NCBI RefSeq assembly: GCF_028657945.1
Contig: NZ_CP059693.1
Span: forward strand, 6,076,001-6,140,000
DNA length: 64,000 nt
From: Thalassomonas haliotis
GTDB lineage: Bacteria > Pseudomonadota > Gammaproteobacteria > Enterobacterales > Alteromonadaceae
Reading direction: 5' to 3'
Shown: positions 18,998 through 27,412 of the stretch, one piece after another
How positions within the stretch are numbered: the first letter of the stretch is position 1
Layout: each line of letters starts with the position of its first letter
Notes under the pieces: generated by a model
The model's database searches: none
What the model saw: only the letters and a program-made list of their open reading frames with translations
Told to the model about the DNA's origin: nothing
Program-made: the position numbers and the translations under genes

Positions 18998-20314
18998 TTA
19001 ATGTGACAAAGGCAAATAAACCTTAGCCTGCAAACCCCCCTGCTCGCGGTTTGATAAGATCACTTTGCCGCCATGGGTGTCAACGATACGTTTGATAATC
19101 GCCAGACCCAGGCCACTGCCTTCGGTGCCACGCGCCTTATCCCCCTGGGTAAAAGGCTGGAATAAACGGTCAATCTCGTCTTCAGGGATACCTCCCCCTT
19201 CATCACAAACACTAAAAAAGGCATATTTCATCGCCGGTCCGCTACCGGCTAGCCTGGATTCGATACCGGTTTCAATAGAGATGCCGCCTTCGGTATAACG
19301 CAGGGCATTTTGGATCAAGTTTGCCACCACCCGTTTAACCGCGACATAACGCAAGGGAATTTCCGGTAGCTCACCGGCGTTAAACTGGATAATTCTGTCC
19401 GGCGGCGTTTCGGTATGCACCACTTCTTCAATCAGGTAATTGAGATCGCCGGGTTCGGCTTTGTCTTTGGTATCATGGCGAATATAATCGATAAACTGAT
19501 CAATGATGCTGTTCATATCATTGATATCGCTTTCGATACCCTCTTTAAAGAAGTCATCTTCCGGGGACATCATTTCTGTCGCCAGGCGAATTCGGGTCAG
19601 CGGGGTACGCAGATCATGGGAAATACCCGCCATCAGTAAATTCCGGTCGTCTTCGAGTTGTTTGATGCCTTTGGACATATGGTTAAAAGCCTGGGTTACC
19701 GCAGCTATTTCCGTGGTGCCCCGCTCTTTTAACGGCTCGGGAAAATCACCGCGCCCCACCTCTTCTGCGGCCCGCTGCAGGGATTTCAGCGGCCGGTTAA
19801 GCTGCCGGACAAAAAGCCAGCCGCCGGCGACACTGAGTACGCCGATCAGGCTTAAGAAAAACAATAAGGGTAGGAAGTTGGCTTCTTCGAGGCCGGTCAG
19901 GGGGATTTTCACCCATAAGCGCGGTGCTTGCGGCGGCCGGATCCAGAACAGATATTCGTCTCCCTGGGTGATACGCACTTCTGCCGGGCCGCCAAGCAAC
20001 TTACTCATTTCATCGGAGCGGTAGGGGTAATACACCGCCTGCGCCAAACCCAGCTGCAAGGCATCTTTCTCCCGGTAGAGGCCGATGCCGGTTTCGTGCT
20101 GGAATGCCTCTGCCATCGCCGGACTCAGCTCTGAGTGTTTGACGTCGATAAACACCACCCGGATTTGTTTGGCCAACAGCTGATGGATTTGCTGAGAATT
20201 GGGCTGGATATAAAATATCGCCATGGAAACCCAGGACACCACCTGGTTGATTAACAGCAAAATCCCGATCAATAAAACCGTCTGGCCAAACGCACTGCGT
20301 GGTAACAACTTCAT
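18998..20314 (-). CDS. envZ: Osmosensor histidine kinase EnvZ
   Basis: Inner-membrane sensor kinase partner of OmpR. The 438-residue product has membrane helix 1 (about 10-35), a periplasmic sensor domain, helix 2 (about 148-169), HAMP, the DHp domain with phosphoacceptor His233 in [20 protein letters not shown], and an ATPase domain with N box ([10 protein letters not shown]), G1 (CDEGGGIP) and G2 ([11 protein letters not shown]). The H-box sequence is that of EnvZ rather than of generic kinases. It starts 17 bases after ompR and shares its transcript. Confidence 0.95.
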   Translation of the reverse strand: MKLLPRSAFGQTVLLIGILLLINQVVSWVSMAIFYIQPNSQQIHQLLAKQIRVVFIDVKHSELSPAMAEAFQHETGIGLYREKDALQLGLAQAVYYPYRSDEMSKLLGGPAEVRITQGDEYLFWIRPPQAPRLWVKIPLTGLEEANFLPLLFFLSLIGVLSVAGGWLFVRQLNRPLKSLQRAAEEVGRGDFPEPLKERGTTEIAAVTQAFNHMSKGIKQLEDDRNLLMAGISHDLRTPLTRIRLATEMMSPEDDFFKEGIESDINDMNSIIDQFIDYIRHDTKDKAEPGDLNYLIEEVVHTETPPDRIIQFNAGELPEIPLRYVAVKRVVANLIQNALRYTEGGISIETGIESRLAGSGPAMKYAFFSVCDEGGGIPEDEIDRLFQPFTQGDKARGTEGSGLGLAIIKRIVDTHGGKVILSNREQGGLQAKVYLPLSH

Positions 20315-20331
20315 ATTAACTGGATTTCGTC

Positions 20332-21057
20332 TTATACCGCTTCTTTACCGTCGGGCACAAAGACATAACCTAAGCCCCAAACGGTTTGGATATATCTGGG
20401 TTTGGCGGGATCTTCTTCGAGCATGCGGCGCAAACGGGAAACCTGTACGTCGATACTGCGCTCCAGCGCCGAGTAATCACGTCCCCTGGCCAGGTTCATC
20501 AATTTATCACGGGACAAAGGCTCCCTGGGGTGGGTGATCAGGGCTTTAAGCACGGCAAATTCACCACTGGTGAGCGGCATATTCACATCGCCTTTTTTCA
20601 TTTCCCGGGTGGCAAGGTTTAATTCGTATTCACCGAAACTGATAACATTTTCTTCCAGCGAAGGCGCGCCCGGCGCTTCCTGAACCCGGCGTCTGAGTAC
20701 TGCTTTAATACGCGCCAGTAATTCGCGCGGATTAAAAGGTTTCGGCATATAATCGTCGGCGCCCAGTTCCAGGCCAATAATGCGGTCGACTTCATCTCCT
20801 TTCGCCGTCAGCATAACAATAGGAATATTATTGGAGTTTTGCCTCAGGCGGCGACAGATAGACAAGCCGTCTTCCCCCGGCAACATTAAGTCCAGCACCA
20901 GCAGGTGAAAGTTTTCCCGCTCCAGCAAACGATCCATTTGATCGGCGCTGGCGGCGCTACGCACAGTAAATCCCTGCTCGACCAGATAACGTTCCAGTAA
21001 AGCCCGCAATCTCATATCATCATCAACAACTAAAATTTTCGGTGTTTCATGTCCCAT
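20332..21057 (-). CDS. ompR: Response regulator OmpR
   Basis: DNA-binding response regulator controlling porins and envelope genes. The 241-residue product has a receiver domain with acidic pocket VVDDD (11-14), phosphoacceptor Asp56 ([11 protein letters not shown]) and the conserved Lys in MLTAKGDE. A winged-helix domain follows ([20 protein letters not shown], then [18 protein letters not shown] and the [12 protein letters not shown] hairpin). This matches E. coli OmpR in length and motif order. First gene of ompR-envZ. The region 5' of it (21058-21259) is shared with a divergent small gene. Confidence 0.96.
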   Translation of the reverse strand: MGHETPKILVVDDDMRLRALLERYLVEQGFTVRSAASADQMDRLLERENFHLLVLDLMLPGEDGLSICRRLRQNSNNIPIVMLTAKGDEVDRIIGLELGADDYMPKPFNPRELLARIKAVLRRRVQEAPGAPSLEENVISFGEYELNLATREMKKGDVNMPLTSGEFAVLKALITHPREPLSRDKLMNLARGRDYSALERSIDVQVSRLRRMLEEDPAKPRYIQTVWGLGYVFVPDGKEAV

Positions 21058-21259
21058 AGCGCACTATTTTCATACCAGATTAACTTGCTGCCACTATAAG
21101 ACATCTTCCCTTAGATTTGAAAGGGCTGAGGAGATAATTATTCAGGCATTTGTTACAAATTATGAAATGCTATTTCGTTGCCGCCCGCTAAAGGAATAAA
21201 ATCCCCCTTTAGTGATGCCGATAAAAAACAAACATTAAGCTAGATACAATTACCGTTAA

Positions 21260-21667
21260 ATGTGGGACACTGGCCGGATGAAAGTATGGGTCCATTTTGT
21301 CAGAGCGCCAATTCGCGTAGTACTGATCAGCCGCAAAAAAAGTACCGTTCGCCTGAAACGCCAGATGGTCAGGGTAAAAATCGCCCTTGCCCAGGAAAAA
21401 ACCGAAACCAAAGAAATGCTGGTGATATACCGCAAATATACCCAGGGAAATGCCAGCGAAGCAGAAATAAAAATGGCCAACAGGCAATTTCTGGATGTGC
21501 TTAAAGGCCTGGGTCTGGGGGTGTTTGCGGTATTGCCTTTTGCCCCTATAACCATCCCTGTGATGATCAAAGTCGGAAGATGGGTGGGAGTGGATATTAT
21601 TCCCAGCTCTTTTTCATCAGCCAAACTGCCGCGACAACAACAGGAAAAGACCCGGGAAAAATCTTAG
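21260..21667 (+). CDS. Short LETM1-like membrane protein, function unknown
   Basis: A 135-residue protein with a basic, helical N-terminal half (RKKSTVRLKRQMVRVK, then a charged coiled-coil-like run) and a C-terminal hydrophobic segment (about residues 85-110) with LPFAPITIPVMIKVG followed by IIPSSF. The LP..P.....K....(I/L)PSSF pattern is the core of the LETM1 family, whose mitochondrial members are ion exchangers with ribosome-binding function. This is a short bacterial relative, so neither activity can be assumed. Starts at 21260 (MWDTGRMK) or 21278 (MKVWVHF) are both possible; no clear ribosome-binding site decides. A long antisense frame over it has no protein-like features. Confidence 0.65.
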   Translation: MWDTGRMKVWVHFVRAPIRVVLISRKKSTVRLKRQMVRVKIALAQEKTETKEMLVIYRKYTQGNASEAEIKMANRQFLDVLKGLGLGVFAVLPFAPITIPVMIKVGRWVGVDIIPSSFSSAKLPRQQQEKTREKS

Positions 21668-21671
21668 CCGC

Positions 21672-22163
21672 TTATTTCAGGTAACGGATGGCTTGTTCGG
21701 TGACACACTTGGTGAGACTTTTTTGCCTTTCTTCCCGGGATAAGGACGCGATCGCCTGACGCACCAGCTTCATCTTCTGCTGCTTCTCCACCTTAGGCAT
21801 CTCGGAAAACTGCTCGTTAAAGCAACCGATTAAACCGAAGTTAAGAGCAACATCCGATTTTAAGGAGTCGTCGGCAAGGCAGGCACTGAGCTTATCCGCC
21901 AGCTGCTCCCGATCCATCTTCAACACCAGCTCACTGATATGATAATTGATGGGATCTATTTTTCTTTCTTTATTGCAGCCATAAAACATATCCGCCACGG
22001 TCACCACGGGAATAAGTTGCCGGTGCTGCTGGGAAAATTTTTTTTTCAACCATAAATTGTGGGCTTCCTGCTGTTTTACCGCTTCATCCGCCAGGGCAAG
22101 ATCAGCCGCCAAAAAACTACAGCTGGTTAAGGCGATCAAAACAGCATTTTTAATAACCTTCAT
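21672..22163 (-). CDS. Exported hypothetical protein
   Basis: A 163-residue protein with a signal peptide (MKVIKNAVLIALTSCSFLAADLALA, cleavage probably after ALA at about 25). The mature part is mostly helical and polar, with four cysteines spaced as two pairs (near residues 58, 94, 109 and 152; motifs FYGCNKERK, LSACLADD, IGCFNEQF and TKCVTEQA). That suggests two disulfides in a periplasmic protein. I do not recognise a family. It is convergent with the LETM1-like gene, with only 4 bases between stops. It is not obviously a lipoprotein, since TSC lacks a good lipobox context. Confidence 0.7.
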   Translation of the reverse strand: MKVIKNAVLIALTSCSFLAADLALADEAVKQQEAHNLWLKKKFSQQHRQLIPVVTVADMFYGCNKERKIDPINYHISELVLKMDREQLADKLSACLADDSLKSDVALNFGLIGCFNEQFSEMPKVEKQQKMKLVRQAIASLSREERQKSLTKCVTEQAIRYLK

Positions 22164-22365
22164 TTTTGCTTCCGGGTATTTTTATTCAAAGTCATCAGCA
22201 ACAAGTTTACCCCGTTCAAGAACACGAATACAAGCTGTTGCCAGGTGCTTAATTAAAACTTAATATCCTTATCCGGACAGTAAACCTTACCGCCGGAAAA
22301 ATCTGTTTGCTATCGCATAGCAAAAGCATTAATGTTTTAAAGTCAACTACATCCATGGAAAGCTT

Positions 22366-22836
22366 ATGTCTAAACTTTTTGCTGTCTGCTGTTATCTATA
22401 TCTGGCCACCTGGGCCGTTTCGGCTACTGCCGAACAGGTAGAAACGCCGGCTAACGAACTGGCCCGGCAATTAGAACAGCATAGCGGTAAAGTGATTTAC
22501 CTGGATTTTTGGGCGTCCTGGTGCGGCCCGTGCCGCAAGTCCTTCCCCTGGATGTCAAAAATGCAGGCACAGTATCAGCAACAGGGCTTTGTTGTGCTCA
22601 GCGTCAATCTCGACCATAACAAGCAGTTCGCCGATGAATTCCTGCAGCAGGTACCGGCAGATTTTCCGGTGATTTACGATCCCCGGGGTGAGCTGATGAA
22701 ACAATATAAAATAAAGGGCATGCCCAGCAGTTATTTGTTTGACCGTAGCGGCGACATCATCGGCCTTCATGCCGGCTTCAGCGAGAAAAAAATGCCTTTA
22801 TATGAGCAGGAAATCATTAACGCCCTGGCCCGGTAA
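22366..22836 (+). CDS. Periplasmic TlpA/ResA-like thioredoxin-fold protein
   Basis: Exported thiol-disulfide oxidoreductase of 156 residues. A signal peptide (about 1-22, ending VSATAEQ) is followed by a thioredoxin fold with active site WCGPC (Cys53, Cys56) in DFWASWCGPCRKSFPWMSK. The cis-Pro loop is KGMPSSYLFD, and the strand VVLSVNLD is typical of the TlpA/ResA group, which reduces apocytochrome c or other periplasmic cysteines. Start at ATG 22366 with GGAAAG upstream. It stands alone: upstream is divergent, downstream is an inverted repeat and then a convergent PEP-CTERM gene. Confidence 0.88.
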   Translation: MSKLFAVCCYLYLATWAVSATAEQVETPANELARQLEQHSGKVIYLDFWASWCGPCRKSFPWMSKMQAQYQQQGFVVLSVNLDHNKQFADEFLQQVPADFPVIYDPRGELMKQYKIKGMPSSYLFDRSGDIIGLHAGFSEKKMPLYEQEIINALAR

Positions 22837-22894
22837 ATGTATCGAAAGAAACAGAGGAAGTATTGGCAAAACAGCCATGCAAGATACGGGGAAA

Positions 22895-22937
22895 CTAATA
22901 AGTACTACTACGCTACCACTACCACCGTACTTATTAG
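22895..22937. repeat. Inverted repeat with CTAATAAGTAC arms
   Basis: Perfect 11-base arms CTAATAAGTAC and GTACTTATTAG are separated by 21 bases rich in CTACCAC units. It lies 58 bases after the thioredoxin-like stop. AT-rich arms and no T-run make it a poor terminator; a binding site or transposition remnant are alternatives. Confidence 0.5.
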
Positions 22938-22958
22938 CTAATCAAACCATGCTATGGT

Positions 22959-22984
22959 GTTGCGCGCTATCAGCTTAGCGCAAC
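22959..22984. terminator. Weak hairpin between convergent genes
   Basis: Stem GTTGCGC / GCGCAAC with a 12-base loop lies directly before the stop codon of the PEP-CTERM gene on the opposite strand. There is only a short T stretch after it on the plus strand, so the terminator role is tentative. Confidence 0.4.
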
Positions 22985-22985
22985 T

Positions 22986-23861
22986 TTATCGATTCAACCA
23001 CTGCCTTTGCCTGAGGGCGATCAACAACACCATTAAACTCAATAACCCCAAAGTCGATGGCTCGGGAATATCTGTGGCTTCGATAGTCGGATCCCTGGCC
23101 CATAAGCTATAGTTAGACAGACCATGCTTACCTAAGGTATTACTCATATCCCAGGTGCCGGTAAAAGCAAAATTGAAGTCACCGGCTAACACAGGATCTA
23201 ACCCGAGATCACCAATATCAAAATCATACATGGCAAACTGCCTGCCGCTTTTGAAGATAATCGCCACCTGGTCAAAAAACAAACCGCCGAGTAAATCCAG
23301 CAGTGCCTGCGGGTTTGTCGCCGGCGGTGTCCAGGCCCAATCACCTTTAACGGCATCACCTCCGACACAGTTAGTGTTGTTATCATCTTTATCCAGGCAA
23401 TTGCTCATGGTCAGCAAATCATCGATAAAGGTATAGGAATCGACGCCATCTGTGCTGGTTTCCCCCTTAAAACCGCCACCTTCATCCTTACCCAGATAAA
23501 TCCAGCCGGGATCATCGACATCACCTTCGCCATCCAGGTCGAGCAAATCGGCTTCTTCAATAAAAGCCCCGGGGCCTGGCCAGAATGCAGATTGGCTGTT
23601 TAACCAGCCATCATCATCATAACCCAGGTTACCATTGCTGGGTTTAGTAAAAAGGCTGTTATTGCCGGTAAAGGCACCATAACACTCACTGGAGTTGATC
23701 GGCGGAACATTTACCACCGGGCTGCCATCAAGCAGCTGGATACTATTAAGCTGAACATCTGCGACATTACAAATGGCCGGGGGCAAATGACCGGCAAAGG
23801 TAAAAGAAAGGTTTAACAAAAAAACAATAACAGTAAAAAATATTGTTTTGAATATTTTCAT
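22986..23861 (-). CDS. PEP-CTERM sorting-domain protein
   Basis: Secreted protein of 291 residues. It has an N-terminal signal peptide (MKIFKTIFFTVIVFLLNLSFTFAGH), a central domain rich in Asp, Gly and aromatic residues, and a C-terminal tripartite PEP-CTERM signal: IPEPSTLGLL (PEP at 266-268), a hydrophobic helix (LSLMVLLIAL) and a basic tail (RQRQWLNR). Exosortase recognises this signal and cleaves or anchors the protein, usually in bacteria making exopolysaccharide. Several cysteines (CNV, SECYG, NCLD, NCVGG) could form disulfides. The central domain resembles other PEP-CTERM proteins of unknown role. No exosortase lies in this window. GAGGA precedes the start. Confidence 0.87.
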   Translation of the reverse strand: MKIFKTIFFTVIVFLLNLSFTFAGHLPPAICNVADVQLNSIQLLDGSPVVNVPPINSSECYGAFTGNNSLFTKPSNGNLGYDDDGWLNSQSAFWPGPGAFIEEADLLDLDGEGDVDDPGWIYLGKDEGGGFKGETSTDGVDSYTFIDDLLTMSNCLDKDDNNTNCVGGDAVKGDWAWTPPATNPQALLDLLGGLFFDQVAIIFKSGRQFAMYDFDIGDLGLDPVLAGDFNFAFTGTWDMSNTLGKHGLSNYSLWARDPTIEATDIPEPSTLGLLSLMVLLIALRQRQWLNR

Positions 23862-24217
23862 TATTATCAGTCCTCAATGCACGATTAGCATCCTGACTGC
23901 TTACAGTTCCGGCATCCTTTTTACGCTTCTACAACTGGTTAGATTTTAAGCACAAATCAGACCGTAAAAAATATTAGCGGATATTCAAAAAGTTAAATTT
24001 AATTGCTGCAATCGAGTGTAAAAGATATTGACATATTGAACCCATAACAGGCAGCGGAGTACTAAGTTCATCGCAACAGCCCCATAACTAACTGTTTTAT
24101 TTGCTCCTTACCGGTTATCGAAAGCTTAATCCGGGACTTTAGCTAAGATATTGCAGGCAATTGTAATTAATTTTGACAACAGGCAACAAAGTGCCGACAT
24201 CACATCAGGAAGCAATA
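23862..24217. other. Intergenic region without a gene
   Basis: 356 bases upstream of the PEP-CTERM gene and downstream of the DUF938 gene. It must hold the PEP-CTERM promoter on the minus strand, but I see no convincing -35/-10 pair. A TTGACA at about 24029 on the plus strand has no matching -10. No repeats or hairpins of note. Confidence 0.4.
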
Positions 24218-24814
24218 CTAGCCCAGTTTTTGCCAACTGATCAGCTGGTTATTGGCAGGCATCCGAATATCGGAAATAAGTTCAAACCCCTGCTGCCGGG
24301 CCAGCCGATCCACGGCTTCAAAATCCCGGATACCACTTAGGGGATCCCTGTCTTGCAGCCATTGTTGAAAACTGGCATTGCTATCGCTGGTATAAGCCCC
24401 CTGATATTTAAAAGGCCCATAAACCGTCAGCAAGGCATCCGGCAGGCAAACTTTTGGTAAATGTTCAAACATCTGCACAACAGATGGCCAGGACATAATA
24501 TGCAGGGTATTGGCGGTAAAAATGCCGCTATATTGCTTTTCCGGCCAGTCTCCGGCGAAGGTAACATCTAAAGCAATCGGCGACAGGCAATTTTCGACGC
24601 CCCCCTGCTGGATATTTTCTCTTAATGCCGGGAGGTTTTCCATCAGATCGGATGGCTGCCAACTCAAATGAGGTAAACCGGATGCAAAGTGCAAAGCGTG
24701 TTGTCCCGATAAACTGCCCAGCTCAAGTACCCGGCTAACAGGCGCAAACAACTGTTCGAGTTCCGTTAGGATATAACCCTGATTACGTTCACATGAAGGT
24801 GAAAAATTTAACAT
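24218..24814 (-). CDS. DUF938 family SAM-dependent methyltransferase
   Basis: Predicted class I methyltransferase of 198 residues. It opens with the family signature SPSCERNQGYILTELEQLF, then the SAM-binding motif VLELGSLSGQHALHFA (about residues 33-48), a motif II-like WQPSDL, and motif IV-like IFTANTLHIMSW. The C-terminal part (YGPFKYQGAYTSDSNASFQQWL and RDPLSGIRDFEAVD) is diagnostic of DUF938. The substrate of this family is unknown. It is monocistronic, with its 3' end facing the PEP-CTERM upstream region. Confidence 0.9.
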   Translation of the reverse strand: MLNFSPSCERNQGYILTELEQLFAPVSRVLELGSLSGQHALHFASGLPHLSWQPSDLMENLPALRENIQQGGVENCLSPIALDVTFAGDWPEKQYSGIFTANTLHIMSWPSVVQMFEHLPKVCLPDALLTVYGPFKYQGAYTSDSNASFQQWLQDRDPLSGIRDFEAVDRLARQQGFELISDIRMPANNQLISWQKLG

Positions 24815-24931
24815 GCCATTTCATCCCGGCGAATAAAGTTCTGACGAATCACTATCATACCTTGCTGCCGGGCTAAAATGAATATGACTCTTGAAGGCGC
24901 TTGCAGCAGGGGTAAAGAAAGACAAGCATAA

Positions 24932-24958
24932 AAAAAGACGAACCAGGTTCGTCTTTTT
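24932..24958. terminator. Bidirectional terminator after the FecA-like receptor
   Basis: Perfect 12-bp arms AAAAAGACGAAC and GTTCGTCTTTTT around a CAG loop. It serves the minus-strand receptor gene, 39 bases downstream of its stop, and is symmetric enough to block plus-strand read-through. Confidence 0.92.
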
Positions 24959-24997
24959 AAAGTTAATCAATCGCTGATTGATAAATACATTATGTTA

Positions 24998-27181
24998 TTA
25001 GAAGCTGTATTTATAACCTATGCTCATGGTACGAGGTTTACCTGCCATTAAAGAGCCATGGGTACGGGTGGTCGCATATTCCTTATCAAACAGGTTATCG
25101 ATATTCAGGGTCAGCTCCTGGTTAGCCGTCAGGTTATAATGGCCGGCCAGGTCTACCACGGTACGGCTGTCAATCGCCTGCTCGTTGGCAATGTTACCGC
25201 TACCGGCCTGGGTACGCATTTCATCCATATAACGCACTAAGATATCACCGCGCCAGTTGTCGCCTACCAGGCCTGCAGAGAACTGTAACTGATTTTCAGG
25301 TACATAAGGTAACTCATCCCCTTTAGTAACGCCGCCCCAGGTATCAAGGTTTGACTCAAAACTGTTAAGGAATTCTGTATCGGTCAGGGTATAGGTCAGA
25401 TCAACCGGTATCAGCAAGTTAGCCACTTCAAATTCGTAACCGGCTTTGACTTCAAGCCCTTTAACTTCCACTTCACCGGCATTGTATTGATTACCTATAT
25501 TGTCATCATCACAGCCTTGGCTGGCGGTACAGTTGCCGTGCATATTGTCGTAGTCAGAGAAGAAGGCAATGGCTTCAGCATGCAGCTTGTCGTTGTTATA
25601 ACGTAAACCAAATTCATAGTTGATGCTTTCCTCGTCCTCTGCATCTTCATTACCCGGAGCCGGTGGCGCAAAACCTTTTTGAATGCCACCAAGTAATACC
25701 AATTCTTCATTTACCTTATAGGTCACTGCCAGTGACGGCAACCAGACATCTACGGTATTTTTCTTATGGGCCGGGGTCAATGAACGGGCACTATCCGATT
25801 TACCCCAGTCATGACGCTCCAGGGTAATGTCTTCATAGCGCAATCCGGCATTAATGATAAAGTTGCCCAGGGTGTATTCGTCATGCACAAATAAGGCTAA
25901 TGCTTCAGCACTGTCAATACGGTTAGAGTCACTGCCGGGCACACCTGCACCATCATCATCAAGCATCATTTGATAATTCTGATCTAAGGTATATTTGTCC
26001 ACCCACTGGAAACGGTCCATTTCATCTTCGTGGTAGCGGGCGCCAAATTTCAGCTGATGGTCATCCAGATCAATATTCAATACCGTTTGCAGCCCTTTGG
26101 AAATATAGTCCCGGCTGTTGGCTTTAACATCAACACTTAAAGTGCCGCCGTTTGAATTTTTATCAAAAGCCGCTGCGGCATCAATGCCGCCGCTACCCAG
26201 GCTCAAACCATCAACTTTACTGGTTTTATACCAGTTACGGCTAAAGTCATTGTAATAAGCCGTGGTCATCACATCAAAACGACCATTAATTTTAATTAAA
26301 TGGTTAATTTGCACCTGCTTATGGGTAGTATCCATATTATCCAGCTGCGAAGCTGAATAACGGTTATAGGGATCGGCATCAAAATCCGTATCCGTTAATC
26401 CCATATAAGTTTCATCGGAATCTTCATCCGAGTACTTCACTTTAAATTCCAGCTCTTGATAGAAAGTCGCGCTCTTATCGCTGTTAAAACGCACTTTCGC
26501 TAAAATATCATTTTTTACAAAACCGGTATCACGATCGCTGTGGTTAATGTCTTTAAAACCATCGGCCTGATAACGGAACACCTCAAAAACCGAAGCAACC
26601 TGCTCACCGGAACCGCCGGCGTAGGCATGCATTTTCGCGTAACCGTCTTCACCGGTTGTCACGTTAAACTGGCCGGCAAGCGCTTCATCGGGGATCTGAC
26701 GGGATAACATGTTGATCACACCACCTGTGGTGCGCGGACCATACATGGCGCTGGAAGTCCCTTTAAGCACTTCTACCTGCTGCATACGACCCGATGTCGG
26801 GAAGTAATAGGCTGAAGGTGAAGCATAGGGCGCAGGGGCCGCTAAAACATTGTCTTCCATGATAGTTACTTTTTCACTGCGATTCTGTCCTGTGCCGCGC
26901 ATTCCTATGTTGGGACGTAAACCGTAACCGTCTTCTTCCAGCACATAAACGCCGGGCACTGAGGTTAAGGTACGCATGATATCGGTGAAATCAAACTTGT
27001 CCAGCTCTTCTTCCGTGATCATATGGGCGCTTCCAGGCACATCATTTACTGACTGGGCACTGCCAAAAATAGTCAGATGCTCTATATTATCATCTGTGTC
27101 TTTGGCTACAGCAGTGTGACTTATCGCAGCTAAAATTGCCGAGGCAATTAAAGCCGGTTGAAAAAACGATGAACTACGCAT
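24998..27181 (-). CDS. TonB-dependent outer membrane receptor, FecA-like
   Basis: Active outer-membrane transporter of 727 residues. Signal peptide about 1-26 (ending HTAVAKD), TonB box IEHLTIFG (about 33-40), plug domain with VPGVYVLEEDGYG, NIGMRGTGQNRSEKVTIMEDN and VEVLKGTSSAMYGPRTTGGVINM, then a 22-strand barrel ending in the aromatic C-terminal signal MSIGYKYSF. The plug (MEDNVLAAPAPYASPSAYYFP) is closest to ferric dicitrate type (FecA) receptors, but no fecIR or N-terminal signalling domain is present, so the ligand is uncertain. AAGG precedes the ATG. A perfect FNR-type site lies 106 bp upstream; I see no good Fur box. Confidence 0.93.
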   Translation of the reverse strand: MRSSSFFQPALIASAILAAISHTAVAKDTDDNIEHLTIFGSAQSVNDVPGSAHMITEEELDKFDFTDIMRTLTSVPGVYVLEEDGYGLRPNIGMRGTGQNRSEKVTIMEDNVLAAPAPYASPSAYYFPTSGRMQQVEVLKGTSSAMYGPRTTGGVINMLSRQIPDEALAGQFNVTTGEDGYAKMHAYAGGSGEQVASVFEVFRYQADGFKDINHSDRDTGFVKNDILAKVRFNSDKSATFYQELEFKVKYSDEDSDETYMGLTDTDFDADPYNRYSASQLDNMDTTHKQVQINHLIKINGRFDVMTTAYYNDFSRNWYKTSKVDGLSLGSGGIDAAAAFDKNSNGGTLSVDVKANSRDYISKGLQTVLNIDLDDHQLKFGARYHEDEMDRFQWVDKYTLDQNYQMMLDDDGAGVPGSDSNRIDSAEALALFVHDEYTLGNFIINAGLRYEDITLERHDWGKSDSARSLTPAHKKNTVDVWLPSLAVTYKVNEELVLLGGIQKGFAPPAPGNEDAEDEESINYEFGLRYNNDKLHAEAIAFFSDYDNMHGNCTASQGCDDDNIGNQYNAGEVEVKGLEVKAGYEFEVANLLIPVDLTYTLTDTEFLNSFESNLDTWGGVTKGDELPYVPENQLQFSAGLVGDNWRGDILVRYMDEMRTQAGSGNIANEQAIDSRTVVDLAGHYNLTANQELTLNIDNLFDKEYATTRTHGSLMAGKPRTMSIGYKYSF

Positions 27182-27286
27182 GGGAAACCTTATTGAGGTA
27201 ATAACTTTGTAAGTATATATATTTAAGCATTATTACTAATACGAATCAATGTCATTTGTGTTTTATTGGTGATAATTGGACTTGAT

Positions 27287-27300
27287 TTGATCGACATCAA
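27287..27300 (-). promoter_or_regulatory. FNR/EtrA-type binding site
   Basis: TTGATCGACATCAA matches the FNR consensus TTGAT-N4-ATCAA in every defined position. It lies upstream of the FecA-like receptor (start 27181). An oxygen-responsive regulator of the FNR/EtrA type, or a CRP relative with overlapping specificity, may control that gene. Confidence 0.65.
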
Positions 27301-27352
27301 ACTCTGAGTTTTCCGCCGGAATTCAACGAATAAATACGACAGAGATTTGCAC

Positions 27353-27384
27353 AAAAAAAAAGATAAAAGCCCCTGACTTTTATC
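27353..27384 (-). terminator. Intrinsic terminator after the MltA-like gene
   Basis: Read on the minus strand: stem GATAAAAG / CTTTTATC with a 7-base loop, followed by an eight- to nine-T run. It is 28 bases past the stop of the MltA-like gene. Confidence 0.88.
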
Positions 27385-27412
27385 CTCTTATGCCTAAACC
27401 GCCAGCAGAAAT

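Noticed and set aside
19503-20024. 173-codon plus-strand frame over envZ
   Set aside because: It is the antisense of a clear histidine kinase and has no domain or signal.
21256-21624. Long open frame antisense to the LETM1-like gene
   Set aside because: Composition is not protein-like, and the sense frame has a recognisable family motif and membrane segment.
22837-22941. 34-codon ORF (MYRKKQRKYWQN...) right after the thioredoxin-like gene
   Set aside because: It runs through the inverted repeat, has a biased Tyr/Thr-rich composition from the repeat, and no separate ribosome-binding site.
24029-24060. Promoter starting at a TTGACA in the 23.9-24.2 kb gap
   Set aside because: No acceptable -10 element at 16-18 bp and no plus-strand gene downstream to be served.
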